The translations under genes were made by a program, and so were the position numbers. Below, one piece after another: positions 32,950 to 41,018 of a stretch of 57,596 nucleotides of DNA (its first letter is position 1; the number at the start of each line of letters is the position of its first letter). This stretch comes from a virus. The stretch spans positions 1 through 57,596 of IMG/VR virus record IMGVR_UViG_3300042444_000372; one strand, 5' to 3'. The notes under the pieces were generated by a model. The model searched no databases. It was not told the DNA's origin and saw only the letters and a list, made by a program, of their open reading frames with translations.

Positions 32950-33531
32950 ATGGGTAATGCAATACATTCAATCAGAGTCATAGATGGAGATACAGTAGAA
33001 GCTATGGTAGCTGGTACTGACTTCTTCAAGAATGACTACAAGTTACTGAGTATCCGTATCTACGGTATCGATACACCAGAGAAGAATACTGTAGCTGGTA
33101 AGCTAGTCAAACAAGTAGTGATACAGAAACTAGGTAGCTTTAAGCAACCAATTGTTAAGTACGATGCTGAAGACAAGTTCTCTGGTCGTGGTGTTGGAGA
33201 TATATTAGACGACTATGCTATACGCTCTGTAACGCTACTTGTTTCAACTGTAAGACCTCAAGTTCCATTAAGTAAGTTCTTATTGGATAATGGTTTAGCT
33301 AGACCTTACTATGGTGGTAAGAAGAAACCTTGGACTGATAAAGAACTCCTGGAAGTAGAAAGAAAATGTAGCCTAATACTACCTGAGTACCATGCTGAAG
33401 AAGTAGTGTTTGATTACAAAGACAATGCTGAACAGTACAACGAAGAAGAAGAACGATCTAGCCTAGTGTACTTTGGTACTGGTAATGCTTTTGAGTACAC
33501 AGGTATGTTCGATCCACCACCTAGTATCTAG
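32950..33531 (+). CDS. Staphylococcal-nuclease-like protein
   Basis: 193 residues. RVIDGDTVEAMV (metal Asp), LLSIRIYGIDTPEKN (Arg and catalytic Glu), and KFSGRGVGDI-L (second Arg) follow the thermonuclease family order, ending FLLDNGLARPY. Such enzymes cleave DNA and RNA; a phage copy could degrade host nucleic acid or process phage DNA. Last gene of the rightward operon. The C-terminal ~40 residues are an acidic extension. Confidence 0.82.
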   Translation: MGNAIHSIRVIDGDTVEAMVAGTDFFKNDYKLLSIRIYGIDTPEKNTVAGKLVKQVVIQKLGSFKQPIVKYDAEDKFSGRGVGDILDDYAIRSVTLLVSTVRPQVPLSKFLLDNGLARPYYGGKKKPWTDKELLEVERKCSLILPEYHAEEVVFDYKDNAEQYNEEEERSSLVYFGTGNAFEYTGMFDPPPSI

Positions 33532-33563
33532 TTCTTTCTTCTTACTCCAGAAACATTGAAGAT

Positions 33564-33590
33564 AGCTCAGTAGCAATACTGGGCTTTTTT
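33564..33590 (+). terminator. Rho-independent terminator of the csrA operon
   Basis: AGCTCAGTA (33564-33572), GCAA tetraloop, TACTGGGCT (33577-33585), then TTTTTT. One G-T pair. Placed 33 bases after the last rightward gene. Confidence 0.85.
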
Positions 33591-34090
33591 CATATCTATA
33601 TCTCAAGTACCTAGTAGATACTCAAAGGATACCAGTACACTTCAGAGCATTGAGCTACACTATACTACTAAGTAGTACATAGTTACACTATACATATATG
33701 ATATAGCTAATCAGTATCTAGCTACAATCAATGGGTACTCATTATAGATAGCACGTACATAAACAGTAATGTAACACTTATATGGAAAAAGATGTAGCGG
33801 GTCCCATAGGGAGCCGGGGGTTGGTACTGCATTGGGAATCTGACTGTTAGTAACAATCAAATAAAAACGACACACACACTCGCACTGTAACGCCGCTCCT
33901 ATGACTGGATTGTGAGTCCAGGTCATAAAGTGCTATTAGTAACGGGGTCTAACTTATCTAATCATTAGATTAGAATCTCTCTGCTTGTTCGATCAAGAGA
34001 CTGGGATATCATTACAATTTGATAGGTAGATTACCTATTAGTATCTACCTATCATATGTTAGATATAAAGAGTAGCGTAGTAATGGGCTA
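33591..34090. other. Non-coding convergent intergenic region with hairpins
   Basis: About 500 bp without a credible gene, where rightward and leftward transcription meet. It contains a long hairpin (TATGAC-TGGA / TCCA-GGTCATA at about 33890-33924, loop TTGTGAG), an ATCTAAT/ATTAGAT palindrome near 33956, and a perfect 11-bp inverted repeat 34021-34031 with 34043-34053. Probably transcription ends or RNA structures. Confidence 0.5.
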
Positions 34091-35215
34091 TTACTCGTTT
34101 ACTTGATTGGATTTTTCTTTGGCCTTGTAGTAGTCGCTGATTCCAGACACTTTGATCGGTGCATCCTTTTCCAAGGTCGGCATCCTCTTTCCGTCAACTA
34201 CTGCTTGAATGATTGCAAGCCATGCGGGGTAATCTTGTTCGATATCGGCCTTGGGTTGGACAATGCTACGCCATGCCTCCCAAGTTTTGCCGATGCTCAA
34301 AGCGTTTTCGTCAAGGGCATCAATCAGCGAATCGAGTTCGCTTTCATCGTCAACCCTGGTTCCGAGTACGTCGAAGACTGCGGTAACAATGATTCCGAAT
34401 ATTCGGTATTGGTCATTGCCCCATGCCTTGGAAGTCGGGCTAGAAATCTTCCAAGCTTCGAATATCTGAAGCAAGCTTTTCATGGTGTTTCCATGTTGGG
34501 TCATGCCGATCTCGGTAAGCGGGTCGAAGGTCCCATCTTGCCACTGGGTCGCTGATTGATGCGGGGTAAGAATAACTCCGTTCCAAGTCTCTCCGGCCTT
34601 ACCGCCACCTTTAACGGATTTGTTTTTGGCTCGAAGTCGAACCAATTGGGCCGTGGTCGATTGCCACTGGCCCCACTCTTCCCATCCGTTGTTTTGCATG
34701 ACTCGTAGTTCGTCTGTAGAGTCTCGGCGTTTTCCGGTTTGGTCGAATCCTCCCATACTTGCCGAGCGGTCGGAAAAGAGTACGTCTACAATCCCTGATT
34801 CTCCTTTCTGGATCAGTCGGACGATATGCCTCGATCTGTGTCCACCATCTCCGGCACAGGTTTTTCCTTTGCCAACTCCGCAAATTACAACCCGTCCCAA
34901 GTCGGGGTCGTAGTGTTCGAAGGTCGGACAATTGCGTTCCAAGTCCTTCGCGTTGGTGCGGTTCTCTGGGCGATTCCCATCGATTGTAAAGGTCTTCGGG
35001 TCGATCCCAGTAGCTTCAAGCCAAGCGGCTAGGTCATCGGGTCCGAGTGATACTCGAACCGTTTGTCCGATATAGGTCTGCGGCTGATTCTTCACCAGGG
35101 TCCATACCGCTTTGAAGGTTCCAACGGTCTTAGCGGCTGCGGTGGTCGTCTTGGTCATGGTCATAAGTCCTTTGGCATCTCTGCCGATTGTTTGCGGTGC
35201 ATTGTTCGTTGGCAT
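34091..35215 (-). CDS. Hypothetical protein with DGGHR motif
   Basis: 374 residues. A mid-protein GKTCAGDGGHRSRHIVRLI resembles the GxxxDGxHR motif of ParB/sulfiredoxin-type domains, but the N- and C-terminal parts do not match. GC-richer with different codon choice (many TCG, CGG, GGC) than the small-gene block, as is the next gene, so it may be acquired. An internal ATG at 35156-35158 could be an alternative start. Function unknown. Confidence 0.65.
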   Translation of the reverse strand: MPTNNAPQTIGRDAKGLMTMTKTTTAAAKTVGTFKAVWTLVKNQPQTYIGQTVRVSLGPDDLAAWLEATGIDPKTFTIDGNRPENRTNAKDLERNCPTFEHYDPDLGRVVICGVGKGKTCAGDGGHRSRHIVRLIQKGESGIVDVLFSDRSASMGGFDQTGKRRDSTDELRVMQNNGWEEWGQWQSTTAQLVRLRAKNKSVKGGGKAGETWNGVILTPHQSATQWQDGTFDPLTEIGMTQHGNTMKSLLQIFEAWKISSPTSKAWGNDQYRIFGIIVTAVFDVLGTRVDDESELDSLIDALDENALSIGKTWEAWRSIVQPKADIEQDYPAWLAIIQAVVDGKRMPTLEKDAPIKVSGISDYYKAKEKSNQVNE

Positions 35216-35244
35216 CGCTGCAACGGTTTGCCGATTGTGGCAAG

Positions 35245-35288
35245 GTATCGGGGATAGAGTCGAACTATCCTTGGGTCCTCTCCGATAC
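35245..35288. ncRNA. tRNA-like minihelix between two genes
   Basis: GTATCGG (35245-35251) pairs with CCGATAC (35282-35288), 7 bp, enclosing a 5-bp hairpin whose loop read leftward is TTCGACT, a typical T-arm loop. The distance between the stems is too short for D and anticodon arms, so it looks like an acceptor-T-arm remnant rather than a tRNA. Confidence 0.4.
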
Positions 35289-35297
35289 TGGGGTGGG

Positions 35298-35918
35298 TTA
35301 GCCTAGCGTTAGGTCGATGATCTGTTTTAGTTCTGCTTCGCGTTTGGTGTAGTCAGTTAGTCTGCCCATTGCGTTTAAGTATTTCTTGGTTTGGCGTGTT
35401 ACGTTAGAACGGTATGCCATAGTTAGCATAGTACGATTTGCATCTGCGTATCTGAAACCGTTAGTTTGGTCGTCGATCTTGTCACAGGATATCAAAGCGG
35501 ATTCCAAGTCGATACTGAAACCAGCTAGCTTACTCTCTTTGTGTTTCCAGTCGTTGGACTGGAAATACTTTGCAAGGCTAATAGGCTTGGATTTGGTTTC
35601 TACTTCGAAACGGCATACGCCACCTTTTACCGATGCTCTTAATCGAATTCTGAGGATTAGGTATCCGTAGGTCCGTTTCCAAGTCTGGCCCATAACGGGA
35701 TGGATCGTACTAGGTTCCAAGCATTGGACCGGGACGGGGAAACTCTCGAAGGATTTCCATTCGTTTTGGTTTCCATGTGTTTCAATCATCTGCCAAAGGG
35801 CTTTGAAGTCGATAGCCTTGATTTGCATAGTTCTCTGATCCTGTCGGGTCTCTTTGCGTCGATCATTGGGCGACGATTCCCAAGTTGGAAGGGTTCCAAC
35901 TATTGAATAGTATCCCAT
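35298..35918 (-). CDS. Hypothetical protein, GC-rich pair partner
   Basis: 206 residues from the first ATG; a second ATG at residue 31 (35826-35828) would give 176. Central beta stretches (LILRIRLRASVKGGVCRFEV) and a helical C-terminus. Shares the GC-rich codon style of its neighbour. No family recognised. Confidence 0.6.
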   Translation of the reverse strand: MGYYSIVGTLPTWESSPNDRRKETRQDQRTMQIKAIDFKALWQMIETHGNQNEWKSFESFPVPVQCLEPSTIHPVMGQTWKRTYGYLILRIRLRASVKGGVCRFEVETKSKPISLAKYFQSNDWKHKESKLAGFSIDLESALISCDKIDDQTNGFRYADANRTMLTMAYRSNVTRQTKKYLNAMGRLTDYTKREAELKQIIDLTLG

Positions 35919-36485
35919 GTATCGGTTAGTTAGTCAACTAGAGAATAGCTATTCTGAAAAAATTTTCAAAAGTTTTTTTTCGGCTGGTTGGGTCCGATCT
36001 TTCCTATGGGGTACGAATCGGCGTAGGATTAGTTTTTCTAATGGGTATGGGGAGGGTCCTAAAATCGATTTTAAAGGGGGTCTAGGGTCTAGGGGGTCCT
36101 TGGATGGTCTAGGGGTCCGAAGCGTTCCTACGTCAATTTAGGGGCATCCATGAGGATACTGACACCCCCCAACACCCCCAACACTCCGAAGGGTCAAATA
36201 CCCCCCCAATGGGGGGTCCGGTCCGGCCTAGTATGCGGCCTAGTACGTGTCATGAGAAGAGAACCCCTAGTAGGGCTTGGCTAGCATTCAGCCTACACGC
36301 ACTTGAGGGTATAAGCGGAGCATTGTAGGGATAGACGTTGAAGACCGGCACACGCACTTGAGTCCTCAAGCACCATCTACTGAGAGTATAGATGGTGCTT
36401 TACTGTCATCGTATTAGATATAGATTTCCAAGCCGAGCACGCACTTGAATGCTCAAGCATACACACCTATGCAATGATGAATTTA
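35919..36485. other. G-rich/C-rich non-coding region with repeats
   Basis: No believable gene. It holds three GGTCTAGGG repeats (36079, 36086, 36106), then C-runs, an ACCCCCC/GGGGGGT palindrome near 36200-36217, two direct CGGCCTAGTA repeats (36224, 36236), a perfect 11-bp hairpin (36369-36399) and CTTGA-type palindromes (36357-36370, 36444-36457). A purine-to-pyrimidine switch and repeats make it a candidate replication origin or control region. Confidence 0.5.
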
Positions 36486-36488
36486 TTA
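36469..36488 (-). promoter_or_regulatory. Promoter-like element P6
   Basis: Leftward TAATAAATTCATCATTGCAT overlapping the TAA stop of the gene at 36486. It points into the non-coding region and the GC-rich pair, with a CTTGA palindrome just downstream. Confidence 0.5.
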
Positions 36489-36785
36489 AATGGATGATCG
36501 AACCACCATTGTACCAGTCACTTCTTGGATATCGTTTAACAACTTGTCAATTGATCTCCAATTGTTTTTGTTTAGTAGATTCCATTTGATGATTCGTTGT
36601 CCTAACTTTGATACGTTGTAATCGATACCTAACATTTCTACTGTGCGATCAAGTACTAAGTAGTAATTACCTATATCCAACAGCAACGCTACGCTTGCCT
36701 CTTCCTGGAGAGGAAGAAGAGAAAGTGTACTGTCTTCTGTAATCATTACCTTGAACGGCCAGTCTTTGTTAGTTACTGTTGGCAT
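36486..36785 (-). CDS. Small hypothetical protein
   Basis: 99 residues. Contains DIGNYYLVLDRTVEMLGID. Overlaps the next gene by 17 bp. CTGGAG motif copy at 36702-36726. Last gene of the small-gene block. Unrecognised. Confidence 0.6.
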   Translation of the reverse strand: MPTVTNKDWPFKVMITEDSTLSLLPLQEEASVALLLDIGNYYLVLDRTVEMLGIDYNVSKLGQRIIKWNLLNKNNWRSIDKLLNDIQEVTGTMVVRSSI

Positions 36786-37317
36786 TGCTATAATGTTCGA
36801 TCAAGTAGTCAATGCGTCGAAGTGCTTCGAAGTAGCCTTGTTCTCTGGTACAGGTACGGTAACTAACAAACGATTCGTCGTACTTGTACAGAGCTAGATG
36901 ACCTTTATATTTAGTTGCTGTAGGGAGGGCCTTTGGAGGGATGCAACTATTAAAACAACTGTAATCGGTGTATTCGTCACCTTCTGGTTCGAATAACCAA
37001 TGTGACTCTTCTTTGGTAAGATCGAGCCATTGAGTAGCAAATTTAAATTCATCTGAGTTATTAGAAATTGATTGCACAACTTCTGGAGTTTGAATAGCAA
37101 GAGTGAAACCTACAATACAGGCATTAGTACCGCAGTACGTATCTGTGTCTCGATGATGATTGAGAACGGCATTTACATCTATGTTTTCATTAGGGTACGT
37201 TTCAATGACACCATCACTGTAACTTTTTGTAATTGAAAATATGTACTTGTAATGAAAGTTCTCTTCGAAGTTTACAATTGCCATACGTACTTGTTTGAGT
37301 CGATCTACATTAGCCAT
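36769..37317 (-). CDS. Hypothetical protein with CGTxAC motif
   Basis: 182 residues. The YCGTNACIVGFTLA segment near residue 65 belongs to a recurrent uncharacterised phage family (CGTxACxxG). The remainder is acidic and aromatic. In the small-gene block. Function unknown. Confidence 0.65.
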   Translation of the reverse strand: MANVDRLKQVRMAIVNFEENFHYKYIFSITKSYSDGVIETYPNENIDVNAVLNHHRDTDTYCGTNACIVGFTLAIQTPEVVQSISNNSDEFKFATQWLDLTKEESHWLFEPEGDEYTDYSCFNSCIPPKALPTATKYKGHLALYKYDESFVSYRTCTREQGYFEALRRIDYLIEHYSNANSN

Positions 37318-37333
37318 GATTGGATACTTTGCC

Positions 37334-37627
37334 TTAGTTGAAACGGGATAGGAACTTGACTACTTCTGAACTCTCACAAATTTCTTGGACTGTGAGTGCT
37401 GTGCTAAAGCATGTATGCTTGAGTTTGAATGGGCTGTTTTTGTACAGTGGGTTGTGGTACTCGACGTATCGAGTATTGCCTACTGATATGATACGCAATT
37501 CTCCATTGGGAACTTCATAGCAAACAGTTTTTGTCACTGATATTGTTATCTGTGAGTTTGGTTCTAATGGTCTTGGTTGTTTGAATGCACCGTTTGGGTC
37601 TTCTTCTGGTAGGTCTTTGATGTTCAT
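37334..37627 (-). CDS. Small hypothetical protein
   Basis: 97 residues, beta-rich (ITISVTKTVCYEVP). Stop-to-start overlap of 4 bp with the upstream gene. Unrecognised. Confidence 0.55.
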   Translation of the reverse strand: MNIKDLPEEDPNGAFKQPRPLEPNSQITISVTKTVCYEVPNGELRIISVGNTRYVEYHNPLYKNSPFKLKHTCFSTALTVQEICESSEVVKFLSRFN

Positions 37628-38079
37628 GATAAGTACTGGAGTGGGGAACCTGGTCCTAATGATAGCGGTCTGTCTTTGGTACGTTTACAGTGGCATATCT
37701 GGGTGTTGTCACCATAGGTAACGCCATGCCAGTAGTAGCCTTCAAATACGAACCAACAATCGTATCTGACCCCTGCTATGTTGTGTCTACCAGTTGAAGT
37801 GTGACATATGAACTCAAGTGTTCCGGGCCAGTTGGATACTTTACCGGCACTAGGTCTTCCAATTGGTGTCTTAGCTTTGCTTGCTGGTTCACAAGTCAGG
37901 TAGAGTGTGATCTTACCATCTTGCCTCATACGTTCTTTGTCGAGAACTGCACAACAGCTATAACAGATTCGATTGTTGTCTTTGTCGAGTCCGTACCCTG
38001 AACTGATACTTTCTGGAGAAGAGAAAATATCCTTGTTGCATCGAGTACACGTTGCTACTTTAACTGTCATTGGTAACAT
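37624..38079 (-). CDS. Zinc-binding small hypothetical protein
   Basis: 151 residues, or 148 from the ATG at 38068-38070. N-terminal CTRC and CYSCC pairs make a likely zinc site. CTGGAG motif copy at 38010-38028 (DIFSSPES). Unrecognised. Confidence 0.6.
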   Translation of the reverse strand: MLPMTVKVATCTRCNKDIFSSPESISSGYGLDKDNNRICYSCCAVLDKERMRQDGKITLYLTCEPASKAKTPIGRPSAGKVSNWPGTLEFICHTSTGRHNIAGVRYDCWFVFEGYYWHGVTYGDNTQICHCKRTKDRPLSLGPGSPLQYLS

Positions 38080-38437
38080 CAGTTTGCTCCTTCCATCCTT
38101 GTGTGAATTGATTGCCGTGTTCTTTCATATAGTCTTTGAGCCATTGTGGTTGTTCATTGTTATCGATGATCGTCTTCGAGGATTTTCCGTATGCTCTTGC
38201 AGTATCATCTAAGAGTAAAGACGGTGAGAGAATACTACCATCTATGAACTGGGTGTAGTAACGTCCATCATCATCTAAGTATAGACGTTCTTCAGTAGAG
38301 ATAGTTGGTTCACCAATGTTAATGACACCTTCAGATATCATTTCGATAACGTCTTCTCTTGTGTAGTCTTGGTGTGAGTAGTACTTGAAAGCAGACTCCC
38401 AAGTATCAAAGTGATTAGTGCCGTGTCTTGTTGTCAT
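38060..38437 (-). CDS. Hypothetical protein
   Basis: 125 residues from ATG 38435-38437 (MTTRHGTNHFDTW); the longer frame start runs into upstream genes. Acidic, aromatic. Overlaps the next gene by 20 bp. Unrecognised. Confidence 0.55.
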   Translation of the reverse strand: MTTRHGTNHFDTWESAFKYYSHQDYTREDVIEMISEGVINIGEPTISTEERLYLDDDGRYYTQFIDGSILSPSLLLDDTARAYGKSSKTIIDNNEQPQWLKDYMKEHGNQFTQGWKEQTDVTNDS

Positions 38438-38439
38438 GA

Positions 38440-38544
38440 TTATCGCATCCTTCTGAGCATTCGGTATTGGATACCGTAACCGTTGTTGATAAAGATTTCT
38501 TGGTATTCGATTTTGTTGAAGCGTTTGACTAACCAACTATTCAT
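38440..38544 (-). CDS. Very small hypothetical protein
   Basis: 34 residues from ATG 38542-38544 (MNSWLVKRF). A GTG start at 38622 would overlap the lipoprotein gene by 86 bp, so the short form is preferred. It overlaps the lipoprotein stop. Weakly supported. Confidence 0.35.
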   Translation of the reverse strand: MNSWLVKRFNKIEYQEIFINNGYGIQYRMLRRMR

Positions 38545-38710
38545 AGCTTCTTTTGTTTTGAATGTTTTTGTTTGCCACACGGTCTGTAAACTCCACTGAG
38601 TATTCGAAACGGGATGGGTCACGTAATGAAGGTGTAGCTTTGAGTGTTACACCAACTGACTGACAACCCATGAGAGTTGCCAGTGTGAGTAGTAGTAGCA
38701 TCCTTGCCAT
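38537..38710 (-). CDS. Small lipoprotein
   Basis: 57 residues (not found by length cut-offs). Signal peptide MARMLLLLTLATLMGC with a lipobox, then a short polar tail. Only 11 bp after the next gene's stop. A candidate outer-membrane lipoprotein or outer spanin-like protein; it is far from the main lysis group. Confidence 0.6.
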   Translation of the reverse strand: MARMLLLLTLATLMGCQSVGVTLKATPSLRDPSRFEYSVEFTDRVANKNIQNKRSYE

Positions 38711-38721
38711 GATTGGTTATC

Positions 38722-39120
38722 CTATGATTGTTTGAGACATGCTAGAGCTACGATCTTGGCTTGGTTCCAAGTTATCTTGTTTTTTCTTTTGTCGAGTATT
38801 GTTCTGATTTGATCTTGGAGTTCATGCGGTGTGAATACTGTGTTCTTCATTACAACCTTCAACGGTGATGGGTAGTTGTCGAAAAGTGCTCTTGCTGCTT
38901 CAATCGCAGACTTACGTGTTACTGCACCGCACAACAGTACACCCCATCCAGTGTGTTTGTGTGTGATGGTGTATCTACGCTTTTCTTCGTTCTCGTACCC
39001 TGGGGTAATGTTTACGAAGAACGGTGTTCCTGGTACTGACCAAGTTGTTGCTTGGTATTTGTCCATCTTACCAGTCTTGGTGTTCATTGTTGGAATTGTT
39101 ACTAATTTGCTACTTGGCAT
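38722..39120 (-). CDS. Hypothetical protein
   Basis: 132 residues, alpha/beta. Ends with a helix (ITWNQAKIVALACLKQS). Eleven bases before the lipoprotein gene. Unrecognised. Confidence 0.55.
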   Translation of the reverse strand: MPSSKLVTIPTMNTKTGKMDKYQATTWSVPGTPFFVNITPGYENEEKRRYTITHKHTGWGVLLCGAVTRKSAIEAARALFDNYPSPLKVVMKNTVFTPHELQDQIRTILDKRKNKITWNQAKIVALACLKQS

Positions 39121-39143
39121 TTTTGTACTTTCTTTCTTGGTGT

Positions 39144-39419
39144 CTATAGTGTTGCTCTATTCCAAAATGGCCTACGTGCAGCGTAAACAACTGACGCTTC
39201 TTCTGGATAATCTTTTGGGTCCATTTTAACGCATGTTGAATTGTTGCTGTTAAGCCAAGTTTCTACACCTTCGTCTAAACATCTTAAAGACGCAACTACT
39301 CTAGCTTCATAGGTAGACGTAGCACAAACTATGAAGCTGTCTATTACATTGTAATTCAGATTATAAGGCTTAATCCTAATCAAAATATAAAAGTGTTTTT
39401 CTGGTTCGCTAATTGGCAT
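39144..39419 (-). CDS. Small hypothetical protein
   Basis: 91 residues. Starts with a beta stretch (FYILIRIKPYNLNYNVIDSF). Overlaps the upstream gene by 11 bp. Unrecognised. Confidence 0.5.
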   Translation of the reverse strand: MPISEPEKHFYILIRIKPYNLNYNVIDSFIVCATSTYEARVVASLRCLDEGVETWLNSNNSTCVKMDPKDYPEEASVVYAARRPFWNRATL

Positions 39420-39795
39420 TGTTATTGTCTCCGAAGTAAATGATTGATACTTTGACGTTTGGATTGTTTAGGTACTGCAATATCTTCTTGTTGTTACGAT
39501 TCATCCAAGTAAGATATGATGCTCTAGCTTTAGCGTATGCTGGACCTGGCTTGACTTGAGCTTGGCAATCTTTGTGAGCAAAGTCACCAGATAGTAACAG
39601 TTGAATTGAATCAGCGTTTACCATTCGTACACCGTCTTTGATAAGTACTTTATCGCAGTACCAGCACCTACATTCTCCAACATGACTACCCAATTTAGGT
39701 AGATGGTCTTCTATGTAGAATGGGTGTAGTTCTTTGAATGGTTTAGGTTCAACTGGTACAGGTGCTTCTTTTACTTTAGCTTTTTTCTTAGCCAT
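39409..39795 (-). CDS. Zinc-binding hypothetical protein
   Basis: 128 residues. Basic N-terminus (AKKKAKVKEA) and a CRCWYCDK...HKDC zinc-type cluster around residues 42-76. Possible DNA-binding or adaptor protein. Unrecognised. Confidence 0.6.
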   Translation of the reverse strand: MAKKKAKVKEAPVPVEPKPFKELHPFYIEDHLPKLGSHVGECRCWYCDKVLIKDGVRMVNADSIQLLLSGDFAHKDCQAQVKPGPAYAKARASYLTWMNRNNKKILQYLNNPNVKVSIIYFGDNNNAN

Positions 39796-39834
39796 GATTA
39801 ACTTCCACGTGTTTTATACATTAAAGTTGAACTA

Positions 39835-40098
39835 CTACTGTTGGAATTTTTTATCCCACTCTTTTTGGGTATTTGAAGCTACCCCACAGTCTTTCAAGAA
39901 ATCGTCAATTTCTTGTTTGGTTTGCTTAATGGATTTACATCCAAGAACATTGACTGATTTTTCAGTCATCAAGTCAACAACTTCACAATTATCTCGGTCT
40001 TCGGGTTTTGGTTTTCTAGTTACTAATTCTCCATTTTTGAAATCGAAGTTCGATCCAGGCAAATATTTAGTCTTAATCTCAAATCCTTTGTACTTCAT
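39835..40098 (-). CDS. Small hypothetical protein
   Basis: 87 residues, begins MKYKGFEIKTKYLPG. Starts two bases after the neighbouring stop. Similar to a common small-phage-protein beginning (YKGFEI). Function unknown. Confidence 0.55.
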   Translation of the reverse strand: MKYKGFEIKTKYLPGSNFDFKNGELVTRKPKPEDRDNCEVVDLMTEKSVNVLGCKSIKQTKQEIDDFLKDCGVASNTQKEWDKKFQQ

Positions 40099-40100
40099 GA

Positions 40101-40619
40101 TTAACCTTGTACTTTCGCATCAGCGTAATCAACGAATGAGATTAGCATGATACTGAGTTGTCGAATCTGTAGTGAATCAGTATCCATTGGTCTACCATTG
40201 TCATCGTAGACTAATGATTCTACTTCGTAATCTTTTAGGTTTGGTTCTTCAATGAGACACGAATCAGTTTCAGTTAGAAACTCGTCGTATGCTTCTTCCA
40301 TTGAGTCTGCTGCGACTAGATAGTGTGGTGGGAATGCACAGTCAGCATTGACACAAAGGTAAAGATGGTACTTTGAATCGAAGTCTCTGTAATTGATGAA
40401 GTAACTTTCCATATCTATATGTTGAGATCTACGATCTTTAATAAGATCGTATACCATTGGATCAGTAATAGCGTCTACTTCATGTTTGAACAACGAAGCT
40501 AAGTATAGCTCAGTACTTTTGTTGCGTGGGTTTTGTCCTGATGGGTATAGTACCATCATACGGATTGGATGGTTATGAATTGAACCTGGAACTGGAACTT
40601 GAATGTTTGAAACTGCCAT
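40101..40619 (-). CDS. Hypothetical protein
   Basis: 172 residues. Acidic C-terminal half. Preceded by promoter-like P7 with AAGGTAC ribosome site. Unrecognised. Confidence 0.6.
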   Translation of the reverse strand: MAVSNIQVPVPGSIHNHPIRMMVLYPSGQNPRNKSTELYLASLFKHEVDAITDPMVYDLIKDRRSQHIDMESYFINYRDFDSKYHLYLCVNADCAFPPHYLVAADSMEEAYDEFLTETDSCLIEEPNLKDYEVESLVYDDNGRPMDTDSLQIRQLSIMLISFVDYADAKVQG

Positions 40620-40633
40620 GAGTATGTACCTTT

Positions 40634-40653
40634 ATGCAATGTGGAATTTAATA
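40634..40653 (-). promoter_or_regulatory. Promoter-like element P7
   Basis: Leftward TATTAAATTCCACATTGCAT, followed by AAAGGTAC and the ATG at 40617-40619. Same spacing as P1 and P3. Confidence 0.6.
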
Positions 40654-40655
40654 GA

Positions 40656-40775
40656 CTACCAAAGGAAATAAGAGACTGCTGTGATTGATAGTATCAGAAC
40701 TAAAGCTCCGATACAGATTAGTTTTTCGACATAGGGTGCTTCTACCCATTCTCCATCATCATCATTGAACTGCAT
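40656..40775 (-). CDS. Very small membrane protein
   Basis: 39 residues. Acidic start (MQFNDDDGEWVEAPY) and one membrane helix (LICIGALVLILSITAVSYF). TAATG overlap with the next upstream gene shows coupling. Unrecognised. Confidence 0.65.
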   Translation of the reverse strand: MQFNDDDGEWVEAPYVEKLICIGALVLILSITAVSYFLW

Positions 40776-41017
40776 TATGAATCCTCCCAAGTTTGAATTA
40801 CACCACCAATTTCGTCTGATCTAGTTGATCGTAGTACTCTAAGTTCGTCGCCTTCTAAAAATACTTTGAGACCACTGATAGACTCGTACTGTTTGTACAG
40901 TGTACTAAAGATACGATCTTGTGTGCATCGAACATCTACAATGATTGGATAAACAATACCCGCAGCATTACTTAGTCTACCTACAAATAAACAATGATAA
41001 AGTTTTTCTTCGGACAT
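40775..41017 (-). CDS. Small hypothetical protein
   Basis: 80 residues. Directly follows the helicase stop by one base. Alpha/beta. Unrecognised. Confidence 0.55.
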   Translation of the reverse strand: MSEEKLYHCLFVGRLSNAAGIVYPIIVDVRCTQDRIFSTLYKQYESISGLKVFLEGDELRVLRSTRSDEIGGVIQTWEDS

Positions 41018-41018
41018 A

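Noticed and set aside
33890-33925. Possible His tRNA (anticodon GTG) at the hairpin with loop TTGTGAG
   Set aside because: The anticodon-type stem is extended by flanking pairs and no D arm or T arm fits around it.
33711-33926. A 71-codon leftward ORF in the convergent region
   Set aside because: It crosses the hairpins and the translation looks random.
35917-36141. A 74-codon rightward ORF
   Set aside because: Low-complexity translation of the G-rich repeat region, no ribosome site, opposite to neighbours.
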